Source: Clostridiales bacterium (GTDB taxonomy: Bacteria > Bacillota > Clostridia > Saccharofermentanales > DTU023). From it: DNA of 10,143 nucleotides. Positions 1-6,601 of the stretch are shown one piece after another; position 1 is the stretch's first letter; every line of letters starts with the position of its first letter. The stretch is taken from assembly GCA_004556455.1 (NCBI GenBank), contig SFGY01000039.1:1-10143 (forward strand). Reading direction: 5' to 3'. The notes under the pieces were generated by a model. That model was not told the origin of the DNA. It searched no databases and saw nothing but the letters and a program-made list of their open reading frames with translations. Position numbers and translations under genes: made by a program.

Positions 1-28
1 GGATCATCCCCGCTCGTGCGGGGAGCAC
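1..28 (-). CRISPR. First (leader-proximal) type I-E CRISPR repeat; array continues off the left edge
   Basis: Read on the minus strand, this 28-nt unit has GTGCT, a 6-bp stem (CCCCGC/GCGGGG) around the loop ACGA, then ATGATCC. This is a typical type I-E repeat: Cas6e cuts just after the stem and leaves an ATGATCC-N 5' handle on each crRNA. It lies downstream of cas2 in the same direction, after an AT-rich leader, which is the usual place for the leader-proximal repeat. Only this one repeat is in the window, so spacer number and content cannot be seen. That it is an array rather than a lone repeat is inferred from the complete adjacent cas operon. Confidence 0.88.
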
Positions 29-137
29 ACTTAAGAACCTGCGTAATTCTAGCATGACTCAGTCATTTCTATTCAATTATCAAGGAACGTCCTGGCAATC
101 TGATTAGTGTCTTATCTTTACCACTAGCCAGCTTCCC
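29..137 (-). promoter_or_regulatory. CRISPR leader with possible pre-crRNA promoter
   Basis: This 109-base AT-rich stretch between the cas2 stop and the first repeat occupies the leader position, where Cas1-Cas2 integrates new spacers and where pre-crRNA transcription normally starts. On the minus strand a TAGAAT (51-46) resembles a -10 box and would start transcription about 10 nt before the first repeat. The best -35 is TTGAAT (76-71), but the 19-nt spacing is long, so the promoter call is tentative. A perfect palindrome (54-66) lies between these two boxes. No terminator-like hairpin separates cas2 from the array, so read-through from the cas operon is possible. Confidence 0.6.
54..66. repeat. 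Perfect 13-bp palindrome in the CRISPR leader
   Basis: ATGACT-C-AGTCAT is a perfect inverted repeat with a 1-base centre, 26-38 bases before the first repeat and inside the putative leader promoter. It could be an operator for a dimeric regulator, or a leader motif that anchors the adaptation complex. The sequence shows only the symmetry; any function is inferred. Confidence 0.45.
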
Positions 138-491
138 TCAATGTCTTCGTGCCATATGGTATTTACTTGCATTGCTCCAAGCTTTTGGAGGTGCGCCAAA
201 CATCGGAGCATCTTCTGTTCCGGATGGTTTTCTGATGAGCTCAACTCCTTCCACATCCACTGGTTCCCAGTCAGGCTGAAATGTCTCAAACGCGAGATGC
301 TGCTCGTTGCTTGCTGAGTACGCCATAATTGCCCGACCGTTTCTCACCATGCTAATTACACGGTCCCACAAGGCCACTCTCACACGTGCCGAAACGTCAC
401 CTACGAATACGCCAGGAGATATCTCGAGCAGCCACCGTGTCAGATCCCCTCTTAGACCGACCGGACAAGCAGTAAGAGCAATAACGATCAT
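138..491 (-). CDS. cas2: Cas2e, CRISPR adaptation protein
   Basis: This 117-residue protein begins MIVIALTACPVGLRGDLTRW and continues with a SPGVFVGDVSARVR segment. That opening is characteristic of the type I-E Cas2 subfamily: a ferredoxin-like fold whose dimer bridges two Cas1 dimers in the spacer-integration complex. It is slightly longer than E. coli Cas2 (94 residues), with a C-terminal tail of about 20 residues. The ATG overlaps the cas1 stop by four bases (ATGA), which implies translational coupling and equal supply of the two partners. Only a weak AAGG lies upstream, consistent with coupling. It is the last cas gene before the leader and array. The family is clear from sequence; catalytic activity of Cas2 is not needed for integration in E. 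coli. Confidence 0.95.
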   Translation of the reverse strand: MIVIALTACPVGLRGDLTRWLLEISPGVFVGDVSARVRVALWDRVISMVRNGRAIMAYSASNEQHLAFETFQPDWEPVDVEGVELIRKPSGTEDAPMFGAPPKAWSNASKYHMARRH

Positions 492-1495
492 CTGTCATCG
501 CCTTCTGATCCATCAGCAGAATATGCCGCATAGGATTTGCCAGCAGGCACTTCGCCTGTCTTTTCATCCCACAAGCCAAGATGATTGGATGATGGATCGA
601 TATCCCCTGCCTTGCCGTCAGCATCGCCGGCGAGCAGAAGCCCCTTTATGTCGTGCACCATCCTCGACAGGATGCTCAGGTCATAGATTTCATCGCGCAT
701 GTTGCGCCTCGTTTCGGCTCCAATATCGTCTGGATGCTCTGCGGCAGTCTTGAAGGCAACAGGAATAGATATTTCAGCCTTGTACAAATCCGCAATGTCA
801 TAGACAAATGATTTCTCATGGCCCGTATGCACAAAGCCAAGCCCCGGAGAGCATCCCAGCGCCACTATGGCCGAATACGCAAGTGCATACAGACAGACAT
901 GCGCCGCAGAAAGAGCCTTGTTGATCTCTGTCGCATCGTCGAAATCGACTGGATTATAGGTGCGCTGGTCCCATGCCACGCCAGTTTCCTGAGACCATTT
1001 CTTGTACACGCGTCTGACTCGTACGCCTTCTCGCCCTCTCAGCTGCGCCATAGTCAGCTTGCTGACGTCCTCGCCAGCAAAGCGCATGGAGTACATCTTT
1101 CGTGCCACAGCAAGTCTGGTTCGAGTATTCGAAACAAGCTTTGCCTGCTGCTGCAGAAGAGCGCTCGAATGAGTCAGAGGCTGTCCGAAGGCATACATCC
1201 GGATGCCTCGTTCACCGACCCATACCACTGACACGCCGCTCTCCCCTATGAGCTTCATAGCATCATGCGTGATATCTGTGCCCGGCCCCAGCATGAGGAC
1301 GCTGAGAATGGCTGAGGGCACATATGTCGTACCCTGGTCATTTCGTACGGTAATGGCATTGTCTGCTCGGTTGATCTTGCAATGCTCGAAATACAGAAAC
1401 GAGATGCGATCCTCGACTCTTGCAAGGTCCGCAATATCAGGAGGAGGAGCACCTCTTTTCGCCGACGACCTCGATCCTGCGTTCTCGTCAGACAT
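488..1495 (-). CDS. cas1: Cas1e, CRISPR integrase
   Basis: This 335-residue integrase captures protospacers with Cas2 and inserts them at the leader-repeat junction. The metal-binding residues seen in E. coli Cas1 are all present: E156 in LRGREGVRVR, H223 in GFVHTGH, and D233 and D236 in FVYDIADLYK. The spacing H-10-D-3-D is identical to E. coli H208, D218, D221. It is longer than the roughly 305-residue E. coli protein, with about 20 polar residues added at the N-terminus and an acidic C-terminal tail, so an intact enzyme is expected. The ATG has a strong ribosome site (AGGAGG, 9 bases upstream) in the 36-base gap after cas6e, which suggests translation independent of Cascade. Its stop overlaps the cas2 start by four bases. 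Confidence 0.97.
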   Translation of the reverse strand: MSDENAGSRSSAKRGAPPPDIADLARVEDRISFLYFEHCKINRADNAITVRNDQGTTYVPSAILSVLMLGPGTDITHDAMKLIGESGVSVVWVGERGIRMYAFGQPLTHSSALLQQQAKLVSNTRTRLAVARKMYSMRFAGEDVSKLTMAQLRGREGVRVRRVYKKWSQETGVAWDQRTYNPVDFDDATEINKALSAAHVCLYALAYSAIVALGCSPGLGFVHTGHEKSFVYDIADLYKAEISIPVAFKTAAEHPDDIGAETRRNMRDEIYDLSILSRMVHDIKGLLLAGDADGKAGDIDPSSNHLGLWDEKTGEVPAGKSYAAYSADGSEGDDR

Positions 1496-1531
1496 AGGCG
1501 CTCCTCCTGTCTTTCAATATGTTTCAGTCGC

Positions 1532-2218
1532 TCAGTGCAATGGCGCTATTGTCATCAGGCCACATCCAAATCCCTTGGCCCTGCCAATGCCGCAGCACAG
1601 AGACTTGCGGAACAGCTCCGAATCCCTCACTATCAGCACTCCATCAAATACCGCTGTATTGATTGTGACCTTGCCGTCACGATGCTTGTAGCGCTCGATG
1701 CTTCGATGGGTAACAGTGATGATTCGATTCCCATCGCTGTCTGTTGCAATTTCGAAGCCATGCTTCTCGCAGCGGTCCATCAGCCAGGTCAGCTGCTGCT
1801 CGACTGTCACATGGCCTTGGATGGTGCCGACCACTTTGTCGTTGGGCCTTCTTCCCTGATTCTGCATGACCTTTCTCGCAGGGTTTGCCTTGAGACGGAA
1901 CTGCCATACCTGTCCTGCAGCAAGGGAATCAAGCACAGGAGAGTAGTCCTTCGTCTCCCAGCCTGTCGTAGAAGGCCAGCCAGCCTGTTCGACTATATGC
2001 GTAAAGTCTGGCTTAGAGGGACTCACGACATAGAGCCATACACCATCCTTCGCGTTCTTCGTAGAATCGATTCTCCAAAGAATGCGACCTGAGTCATCGC
2101 TGCGAAGCGCATTCGGCGGGAAAGCCTGTTCGATGGCGGCGTGCATCTTGTATGGCGAATTCACAAGCTGTACGGCCTGCATGCGAGCGATATTCAGCGG
2201 CATACGTGAGATATACAC
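1532..2218 (-). CDS. cas6e: Cas6e (CasE/Cse3), crRNA-processing endoribonuclease
   Basis: This 228-residue RNase binds the repeat hairpin and cuts at its 3' base, then stays on the crRNA 3' stem-loop as part of Cascade. The N-terminus MYISRMPLN matches the family opening. Y23 and H26 in SPYKMHAAI sit at the positions of the catalytic Tyr23 and His26 of Thermus thermophilus Cse3. A C-terminal glycine-rich loop, GIGRAKGFGCG (210-220), is the RAMP RNA-binding loop. I chose the GTG start at 2218 because AGGAGG lies 7 bases upstream and the resulting N-terminus fits the family; the next ATG would remove the first beta strand. It lies 14 bases after cas5e and 36 bases before cas1. Confidence 0.95.
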   Translation of the reverse strand: MYISRMPLNIARMQAVQLVNSPYKMHAAIEQAFPPNALRSDDSGRILWRIDSTKNAKDGVWLYVVSPSKPDFTHIVEQAGWPSTTGWETKDYSPVLDSLAAGQVWQFRLKANPARKVMQNQGRRPNDKVVGTIQGHVTVEQQLTWLMDRCEKHGFEIATDSDGNRIITVTHRSIERYKHRDGKVTINTAVFDGVLIVRDSELFRKSLCCGIGRAKGFGCGLMTIAPLH

Positions 2219-2232
2219 GTTGGCACCTCCTC

Positions 2233-2970
2233 TCAGAAGAAGCTCATTGGATCATGGCTGCCGTGAAACTCAATAGGCTGCTTGTCTGTTCCATCCTTGC
2301 GGGGAGCAGTTTCGCCCTCGAGGCCGGATATCTCTATCCGGCAGCGCCATGTCTTCCTGTTTGCATACTTGCGGCCACTGCCGCTAAAGGTAATCGGAAT
2401 ATCGGCCTGACTGATTCCTTCCTCATCAGCCTTGGCATCGCATACTGCTTCCAGTTCCCGTGTACGCGAGTGCTTTTTCCTGTAAGCCTGAGATGCAAGC
2501 CACGGAGCTTTCCCAAGAGCATCTCTCACGCCTTCATATTCCTCATGGAGGCCAAGCGACACCGGGCCATCAGGAGGACAAGAGCGCCTGCCAAGGTAAA
2601 GCGGCCAGCAGGGATGCTTCAATGCCGCATCGATATCCTTGAGCAGTTCGTCATCTCCGCCCAGTGCAGCCAGAAACTTCGCATCGGACAGATAATATCT
2701 GTACGAAAGCGGCATGCTTTTTCCTGCATCGCCGAGCGTCTTCTCGGTCTGAAAGTCAACAATCAGGTTTCCAGGCTGATCGGCACGAACTCCGAATTCG
2801 AGTGCAGCCAAGTCCTCGACGCTGTCTTCCCTTGACCGTCCAAGCGCAGCAGCCATCAATCCGATGACTCCGCTCTTTGTCGGTTCATTGCGCGTCGTCC
2901 TGCGCACAAAGCGCGAAGAATCGCCCCATGACTGCATTGGCCCAGAAAGTCTGAGCAGCAATACCGTCAT
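2233..2970 (-). CDS. cas5e: Cas5e (CasD), Cascade subunit holding the crRNA 5' handle
   Basis: This 245-residue RAMP protein starts with LLLRLSGPMQSWGDSSRF (about 4-21) and carries TKSGVIGLMAAALG (31-44). Both segments are hallmarks of Cas5e, which caps the 5' handle of the crRNA at the foot of Cascade next to Cse1. Its length is typical (about 220-250 residues). The ATG shares one base with the cas7e stop (TAATG), implying translational coupling, and the stop is 14 bases before the cas6e GTG. The middle section (LYLGRRSCPPDGPV, near 124-137) is also family-typical. No key region is missing. Confidence 0.95.
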   Translation of the reverse strand: MTVLLLRLSGPMQSWGDSSRFVRRTTRNEPTKSGVIGLMAAALGRSREDSVEDLAALEFGVRADQPGNLIVDFQTEKTLGDAGKSMPLSYRYYLSDAKFLAALGGDDELLKDIDAALKHPCWPLYLGRRSCPPDGPVSLGLHEEYEGVRDALGKAPWLASQAYRKKHSRTRELEAVCDAKADEEGISQADIPITFSGSGRKYANRKTWRCRIEISGLEGETAPRKDGTDKQPIEFHGSHDPMSFF

Positions 2971-4106
2971 TATGCTTCACCACCAGCCAGCACGTTCTTT
3001 ACGCTAGCTTCGACCTGATCCAGCATCTCAGGGAACGAACAACCAGCCCCGAAGTCCTGGAGCGCCTCCGTTCCTCCATCCACGGCAGTCCACCATGCTG
3101 CAGCAGGAGCGTCTCCGTATGCACCAGAAATCTGCACGAGCGTCTTCGCAAGCTTATCCTCTGCCTGCCTAGAGATTGAAGTTCCTTCCTTGGCGCTGAC
3201 CGGCTCTTCGAAGGCTGCAACACCATTTACTGGCTGGTCCTTGCGCAGCGCAACGAGAACAGCGCTTGGAAGCGTCCTGTTCGCGAACGTATTCTGCTTG
3301 CCTGTCGGCATAGCGGTCACAAACGCATCCAGGAACGCCTTCGTTGCTGCAGAGGTAGCATCTGCACCACCAAGCTGCTGCTCAAGAGTGTCAAGATTCA
3401 CCGTTGCGTAGCGGTAGAGCGTAGAGGAATTGAAGCCAATGGTATCCAGCATTGCAGCGCCTGCATTGTCTTCTGCTGCAATATCATCGACAGCAGTGAA
3501 GTAATCGAACTCCTGCGAAATCTTGTCCACCGATATGGCGTGGGCAACCTGCGCGCTAGCATCGGTGTTCAGGTCAGGCGCATCGGCAAGCATCCTGCCG
3601 AAGAGCGCGATGTCCAGCGCCTGCACTCCGTGGAAAGCGCTCGACACCTGCTTCTTCAGTTCCTTGCTCGGCTTCGTAAGATCATCTCCGCTATCATGCG
3701 CCTTGATGGCAATAGCTGCGAGCTTGCTAATCTCCGAACGGGCGATGAAGATCAGATACTGCGTGACTGAGGTGCCCTGATCCTGGCCCTTGCGCTTTGA
3801 CTCCTCAACCTTCACCCCTGTGATCTTGAGGACATCAGTAGCCATCGACTCTGCAAGATCGGCAAGTTCCGGACGCTGCTTTACGATCTCATCCGCAATC
3901 AGCGCGACCGCATGCTTCGACCTGACCCCAAGCTGGGAGCCATCCACGTGCTTGGAGAACTCTTCGCGCATGGCATGCTTCCATGCCTGGCTGGAAACAC
4001 GAGACCGCAGATAGCCACCGTAGATTGCCGTCTTCGGCGTACCGGTATCGTCGCGATTGATGTCACAGGGCGGTACATTCTGGATTGCATAGATATCAAC
4101 AAACAT
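2970..4106 (-). CDS. cas7e: Cas7e (CasC/Cse4), Cascade backbone subunit
   Basis: This 378-residue protein forms the Cascade backbone; in E. coli six copies coat the crRNA spacer, each covering 6 nt. Family signatures are clear: NVPPCDINRDDTGTPKTAIYGG (from about residue 10), RSRVSSQAWKHAMRE (35-49), and PTGKQNTFANRTLP (267-280), part of the RNA-binding palm and thumb region. Length agrees with the family (about 350-380). The ATG is preceded by GGGAGG, and the gene follows cse2 by 12 bases. Its stop overlaps the cas5e start by one base. The protein appears intact. Confidence 0.96.
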   Translation of the reverse strand: MFVDIYAIQNVPPCDINRDDTGTPKTAIYGGYLRSRVSSQAWKHAMREEFSKHVDGSQLGVRSKHAVALIADEIVKQRPELADLAESMATDVLKITGVKVEESKRKGQDQGTSVTQYLIFIARSEISKLAAIAIKAHDSGDDLTKPSKELKKQVSSAFHGVQALDIALFGRMLADAPDLNTDASAQVAHAISVDKISQEFDYFTAVDDIAAEDNAGAAMLDTIGFNSSTLYRYATVNLDTLEQQLGGADATSAATKAFLDAFVTAMPTGKQNTFANRTLPSAVLVALRKDQPVNGVAAFEEPVSAKEGTSISRQAEDKLAKTLVQISGAYGDAPAAAWWTAVDGGTEALQDFGAGCSFPEMLDQVEASVKNVLAGGEA

Positions 4107-4118
4107 GGTTGCCTCCCG

Positions 4119-4739
4119 CTATTCTTCTTTGTCATTCTTTGTGCTCGTCGAAGATCCGACGCGATAATAATCTCTCGCCCATGCCTCGAAGACTTCCTGC
4201 CGCATATCTTCGAACTGGAGCTTGAGCAAATCGCCGGCCAACCTGCCGAAATCAAGCTGAATCTGGCTATCTGCCGCATGCATGAGCTGTATCAGAGCCC
4301 GAATTCCATTCTCGAGAGAATTGAAGTCTGTTGCTGATTCCAGCACAGCCATACGTCTCCTGACGCCGGGAGCGCCTTTGTCATCTCCCGATGCAATGCG
4401 TCCGCATGCCGAACCGAAAGTACCCTCGTTTCCCTTGGAGCCAATCAGAGCAACAGGATATTTCTTCGATTGCTGGAGCATTGCATAGTATCTGAGAGAT
4501 GCACGTATGCTGAGCAGCTCCTTGTGCTCGACTGCTGGTCCGTATCCCAAATCAGGCAAATCCTCGAAGAGTTCCTCTCCTACGACAATCCAGGGTGCTC
4601 CTCCCTGCTGGTCGGTCTTGCGGAGACGCGCCAGGCTCGCACGCGCCGAAGAGGAGCCTGCCAGATAGGCTGACTGCAAGCCTCCGACTTTGCGATTGAC
4701 GCATATGCCAAGTGTCTTTGCACATGTTGATATGAACAT
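4119..4739 (-). CDS. cse2: Cse2 (CasB/Cas11e), Cascade small subunit
   Basis: This roughly 206-residue, mostly helical protein has the position and character of Cse2, the small subunit present as a dimer in Cascade that stabilises the R-loop. Visible family-like segments are LAGSSSARASLARLRK near the N-terminus and a conserved-looking RRRMAVLESATDF stretch in the middle. The open frame extends to an ATG at 4781 (220 residues) inside cse1. I prefer the ATG at 4739: it lies just after the cse1 stop, has AAAGGGG about 9 bases upstream, and avoids a 38-base overlap. The C-terminus is lysine/glutamate-rich. Cse2 proteins diverge quickly, so the identification leans partly on operon position between cse1 and cas7e. 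Confidence 0.92.
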   Translation of the reverse strand: MFISTCAKTLGICVNRKVGGLQSAYLAGSSSARASLARLRKTDQQGGAPWIVVGEELFEDLPDLGYGPAVEHKELLSIRASLRYYAMLQQSKKYPVALIGSKGNEGTFGSACGRIASGDDKGAPGVRRRMAVLESATDFNSLENGIRALIQLMHAADSQIQLDFGRLAGDLLKLQFEDMRQEVFEAWARDYYRVGSSTSTKNDKEE

Positions 4740-4743
4740 GACA

Positions 4744-6450
4744 TCACGCCCCTTTCGCATCCGAAACAGCCGCGTTGGCATTCGTGCCTTCCGCAGCGAC
4801 GTTCGGTTTTCCCAGGATCTTGTTTAGGCTGCCGTGAAGGATGGCAACAGCCCGTCCGGCAGTCATGCCCTCATGCTCGTCAAAGAACGAACGCTGGGAG
4901 GACTGCACGTAGCCATTCGCGATGCTCAGCAGCTTGAAATGAACTTCCTGCTTCCAGGATTCGCTGAAGTCATAGGCTTCTTCCTGGTTGCTCGGAAAGT
5001 GCGCAAGCCGGCTGCGGCATATCGAATCAAGCTCGCTGTATGCAAGCTCTCGAACCTTCTCGCGCTCAGCTCGCGCAACATCTTTTGCTGCCTTATCGCC
5101 CGCTGCACGCTGTAGATTGGAAACGAAGTTTACCAGTGCACCTACAGACTGATCGACTAGGTCCACCACCTCTACAGCTCTCTTGCATGAAGCGGCATCA
5201 TGAGACAGCAGGGATGAGCTCATATCGAACACATCGTCTATGGCATCCGAGAAGACGCTGCTTTGAGTGCCATATGTCATCCCCTGTGCATGTATTGCGA
5301 GCACCGGCAGATCATGGTCATCTATTGCATGCACCGAACGCAGCAGCTCTGCCCACCTGACAACGCCAGGCCGCAAATCATCTCCTTCAGCAGAGACAAT
5401 CGAACTAAGACCTCTCCAAATGGATCTCGAAGAATCATGCACTTGCGGCATGCGAGGAGGAACGGGAAGGCCAAGACGCTTCTGCTGTGCCTCGCTCCTT
5501 CTCCAGGCTGTCATAGGTTCAGCGGCATCTGCATTCAGAACGCTTGGAATATCGCCGTAGCAGCTGATGACGCCGGTGACGCGTTTTCCGTCTGCTGAGG
5601 GGATGAGACGCATCCTTCGCGACTGCCAGGTATACGCCTGAGCAGGACCGCAGGGCTCGCCCGGCTTTGCGTCTTTGAGATCGAAGCTATGTGAATCGAG
5701 CTCCCACGCAGGAATATCCTTTTCATCCCCTACGATTGGAGTGGACTTCCGGTTGGAATCATAGAGCACCCAATTGAGCATCAGCGTCTCAAAGAGCGAA
5801 TGTCCCTCAAGGAAGATGCCGCCTTCTGCCCCCAGCATTCCAGTTCCAACAGAGCCTTTCGGAGCATAGACCTTTCCTGACTTCACATGAGTGTTGCCAA
5901 CAACAGCAGGCTTGATTCCTGCTGTCGCATATGACTGCTGGAAGATCAGCCACCTCGCAGCTTCTGCGAAACTCAGACTTTCGAGCGTGCCCTTATCCCT
6001 CATGGAAAACAGGTACTTGTCATCCTTGGGAACATCTGCAACCAGCTCTCCGACCCCGTCCGAATCCTTGCCTGAGTAGACAAGACCGGAAGTCTGATAG
6101 AACGGATGCTGGCTGTCAAAGAGATCGAACCTGTCCTTGAAAAAGTCGAGGTACTGGCAGATGGGCTCCATATCAAAATGTCCAGCTTGCCAAATCTCTC
6201 CCCAAGTCTTCAGAAGACTTTTTTCATCGTCTCCTTCCGGCAAAGGATAGGCACGGTAAAGAACTGCCAGCATCATTCTGTATATAGGCAGGACTTGTTC
6301 TGGGATGTCGCCTGACAGCTCTTTGATAGAATCTGCTTCCTCGAAAGCCGTTTTGAGCGAGATTTCTCCCAAGCTTCCATCCAGATACACCGCTGGCATC
6401 CATGCGTCCATGCAAAGATCGAACGATGGCTCTTGCTTCTGGTCTGTCAT
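4744..6450 (-). CDS. cse1: Cse1 (CasA/Cas8e), Cascade large subunit
   Basis: This 568-residue large subunit reads the PAM, helps open target DNA and recruits Cas3. Family-typical segments are SFDLCMDAWMPAVYLDG at the N-terminus, FKDRFDLFDSQHPFYQ (104-119), and AARWLIFQQSYATAGIKPAV (164-183), near the loop that contacts the handle and PAM. A C-terminal helical region (about 400-550) fits the four-helix bundle that contacts Cse2. Length is slightly above the usual 500-560. The ATG at 6450 has a very strong ribosome site (GAGGAGG, 4-5 bases upstream). It is the first gene of the Cascade operon. The 187-base gap before it holds the promoter and the crRNA-like element described separately, so its expression may be controlled by Cascade itself. 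Confidence 0.96.
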   Translation of the reverse strand: MTDQKQEPSFDLCMDAWMPAVYLDGSLGEISLKTAFEEADSIKELSGDIPEQVLPIYRMMLAVLYRAYPLPEGDDEKSLLKTWGEIWQAGHFDMEPICQYLDFFKDRFDLFDSQHPFYQTSGLVYSGKDSDGVGELVADVPKDDKYLFSMRDKGTLESLSFAEAARWLIFQQSYATAGIKPAVVGNTHVKSGKVYAPKGSVGTGMLGAEGGIFLEGHSLFETLMLNWVLYDSNRKSTPIVGDEKDIPAWELDSHSFDLKDAKPGEPCGPAQAYTWQSRRMRLIPSADGKRVTGVISCYGDIPSVLNADAAEPMTAWRRSEAQQKRLGLPVPPRMPQVHDSSRSIWRGLSSIVSAEGDDLRPGVVRWAELLRSVHAIDDHDLPVLAIHAQGMTYGTQSSVFSDAIDDVFDMSSSLLSHDAASCKRAVEVVDLVDQSVGALVNFVSNLQRAAGDKAAKDVARAEREKVRELAYSELDSICRSRLAHFPSNQEEAYDFSESWKQEVHFKLLSIANGYVQSSQRSFFDEHEGMTAGRAVAILHGSLNKILGKPNVAAEGTNANAAVSDAKGA

Positions 6451-6479
6451 ACTTCCTCCTCTCTTTCAGACCGTTTAAC

Positions 6480-6507
6480 TCATCAACCCCGCCGATGCGG
6501 GGAACAC
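6480..6507 (-). repeat. CRISPR-repeat-like element with intact hairpin (psi-R2)
   Basis: Minus-strand GTGTT, stem CCCCGC/GCGGGG around the loop ATCG, then TTGATGA. It matches the array repeat at positions 1-28 in 21 of 28 bases. The 12 stem bases are identical. Differences fall in the loop (3), the last seven bases that would form a 5' handle (3), and position 4. So the Cas6e-binding hairpin is kept while the handle is lost, as expected of an element needed only as a crRNA 3' hairpin. It sits 29 bases before the cse1 ATG. Confidence 0.85.
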
Positions 6508-6535
6508 TTGCGACCCTTCACATAACACGGGTCAT
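6487..6535 (-). ncRNA. Candidate crRNA-like regulatory RNA (CreR/CreA-like)
   Basis: If Cas6e cuts after each GGGG, the product is 49 nt: an 8-nt handle ATGACCCG (6535-6528), a 20-nt guide TGTTATGTGAAGGGTCGCAA (6527-6508) and a 21-nt repeat remnant with a perfect 6-bp hairpin (6507-6487). The handle differs from the array handle at one of seven comparable bases. The guide is 12 nt shorter than the usual 32, i.e. two 6-nt Cas7e steps. Its first 11 nt match the plus strand at 6620-6630, over the -35 of the putative cas promoter; beyond that the match fails. Partial, seed-only pairing is what known Cascade-guided regulatory RNAs use (CreA of type I-B CreTA; CreR RNAs) to repress without cleavage. 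The alternative is a decayed mini-array or two copies of a transcription-factor site. Confidence 0.6.
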
Positions 6536-6557
6536 CCCCAGCATCTCAAGGGAACAA
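6529..6557 (-). repeat. Degenerate CRISPR repeat (psi-R1) upstream of the guide-like segment
   Basis: On the minus strand it begins TTGTTCCC (7 of 8 bases as in the downstream element's GTGTTCCC) and ends GGGGATGACCC (10 of 11 as in the array's GGGGATGATCC). The middle is altered and one base longer, so the strong stem is lost; a weak UCCCU/GGGGA pairing around a 9-nt loop is possible. What is conserved is the part that would become the 5' handle. Cas6e cutting here may be inefficient, or the RNA 5' end may be made another way. Confidence 0.62.
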
Positions 6558-6563
6558 GTCCAT
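6546..6563 (-). CDS. Possible five-codon mini-ORF (MDLFP) with a strong ribosome site
   Basis: An ATG at 6563 is preceded by GAGGGGAGG (6577-6569) with a 5-base spacing, as good a ribosome site as any cas gene here has, yet the frame stops after five codons (M-D-L-F-P). It lies between the putative promoter and the guide-like segment and overlaps the 5' half of the degenerate repeat. In CreTA modules a tiny toxin gene with a strong ribosome site sits just upstream of the antitoxin RNA, so this could be a creT-like gene or a leader peptide. A second frame from the ATG at 6579 gives 15 residues (to 6532) but has no good ribosome site. Nothing in the peptide itself indicates function. Confidence 0.3.
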   Translation of the reverse strand: MDLFP

Positions 6564-6601
6564 ATCCGCCTCCCCTCATCAGAAGTTATCGCTTTGCTAG
6601 C

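Noticed and set aside
307..753. Long plus-strand open frame (148 codons) opposite cas2 and cas1
   Set aside because: It lies opposite confidently identified genes, and its translation resembles no known family and is rich in Arg, His and Cys as antisense frames often are.
1382..2092. 236-codon plus-strand frame opposite cas1 and cas6e
   Set aside because: It spans the gene boundary on the opposite strand, has no recognisable domain and no clear ribosome site.
4740..4781. Upstream ATG for cse2 (4781) giving a 220-residue protein
   Set aside because: It would overlap cse1 by 38 bases and add a basic MPTRLFRMRKGR stretch; the ATG at 4739 with AAAGGGG upstream is simpler. Not excluded.
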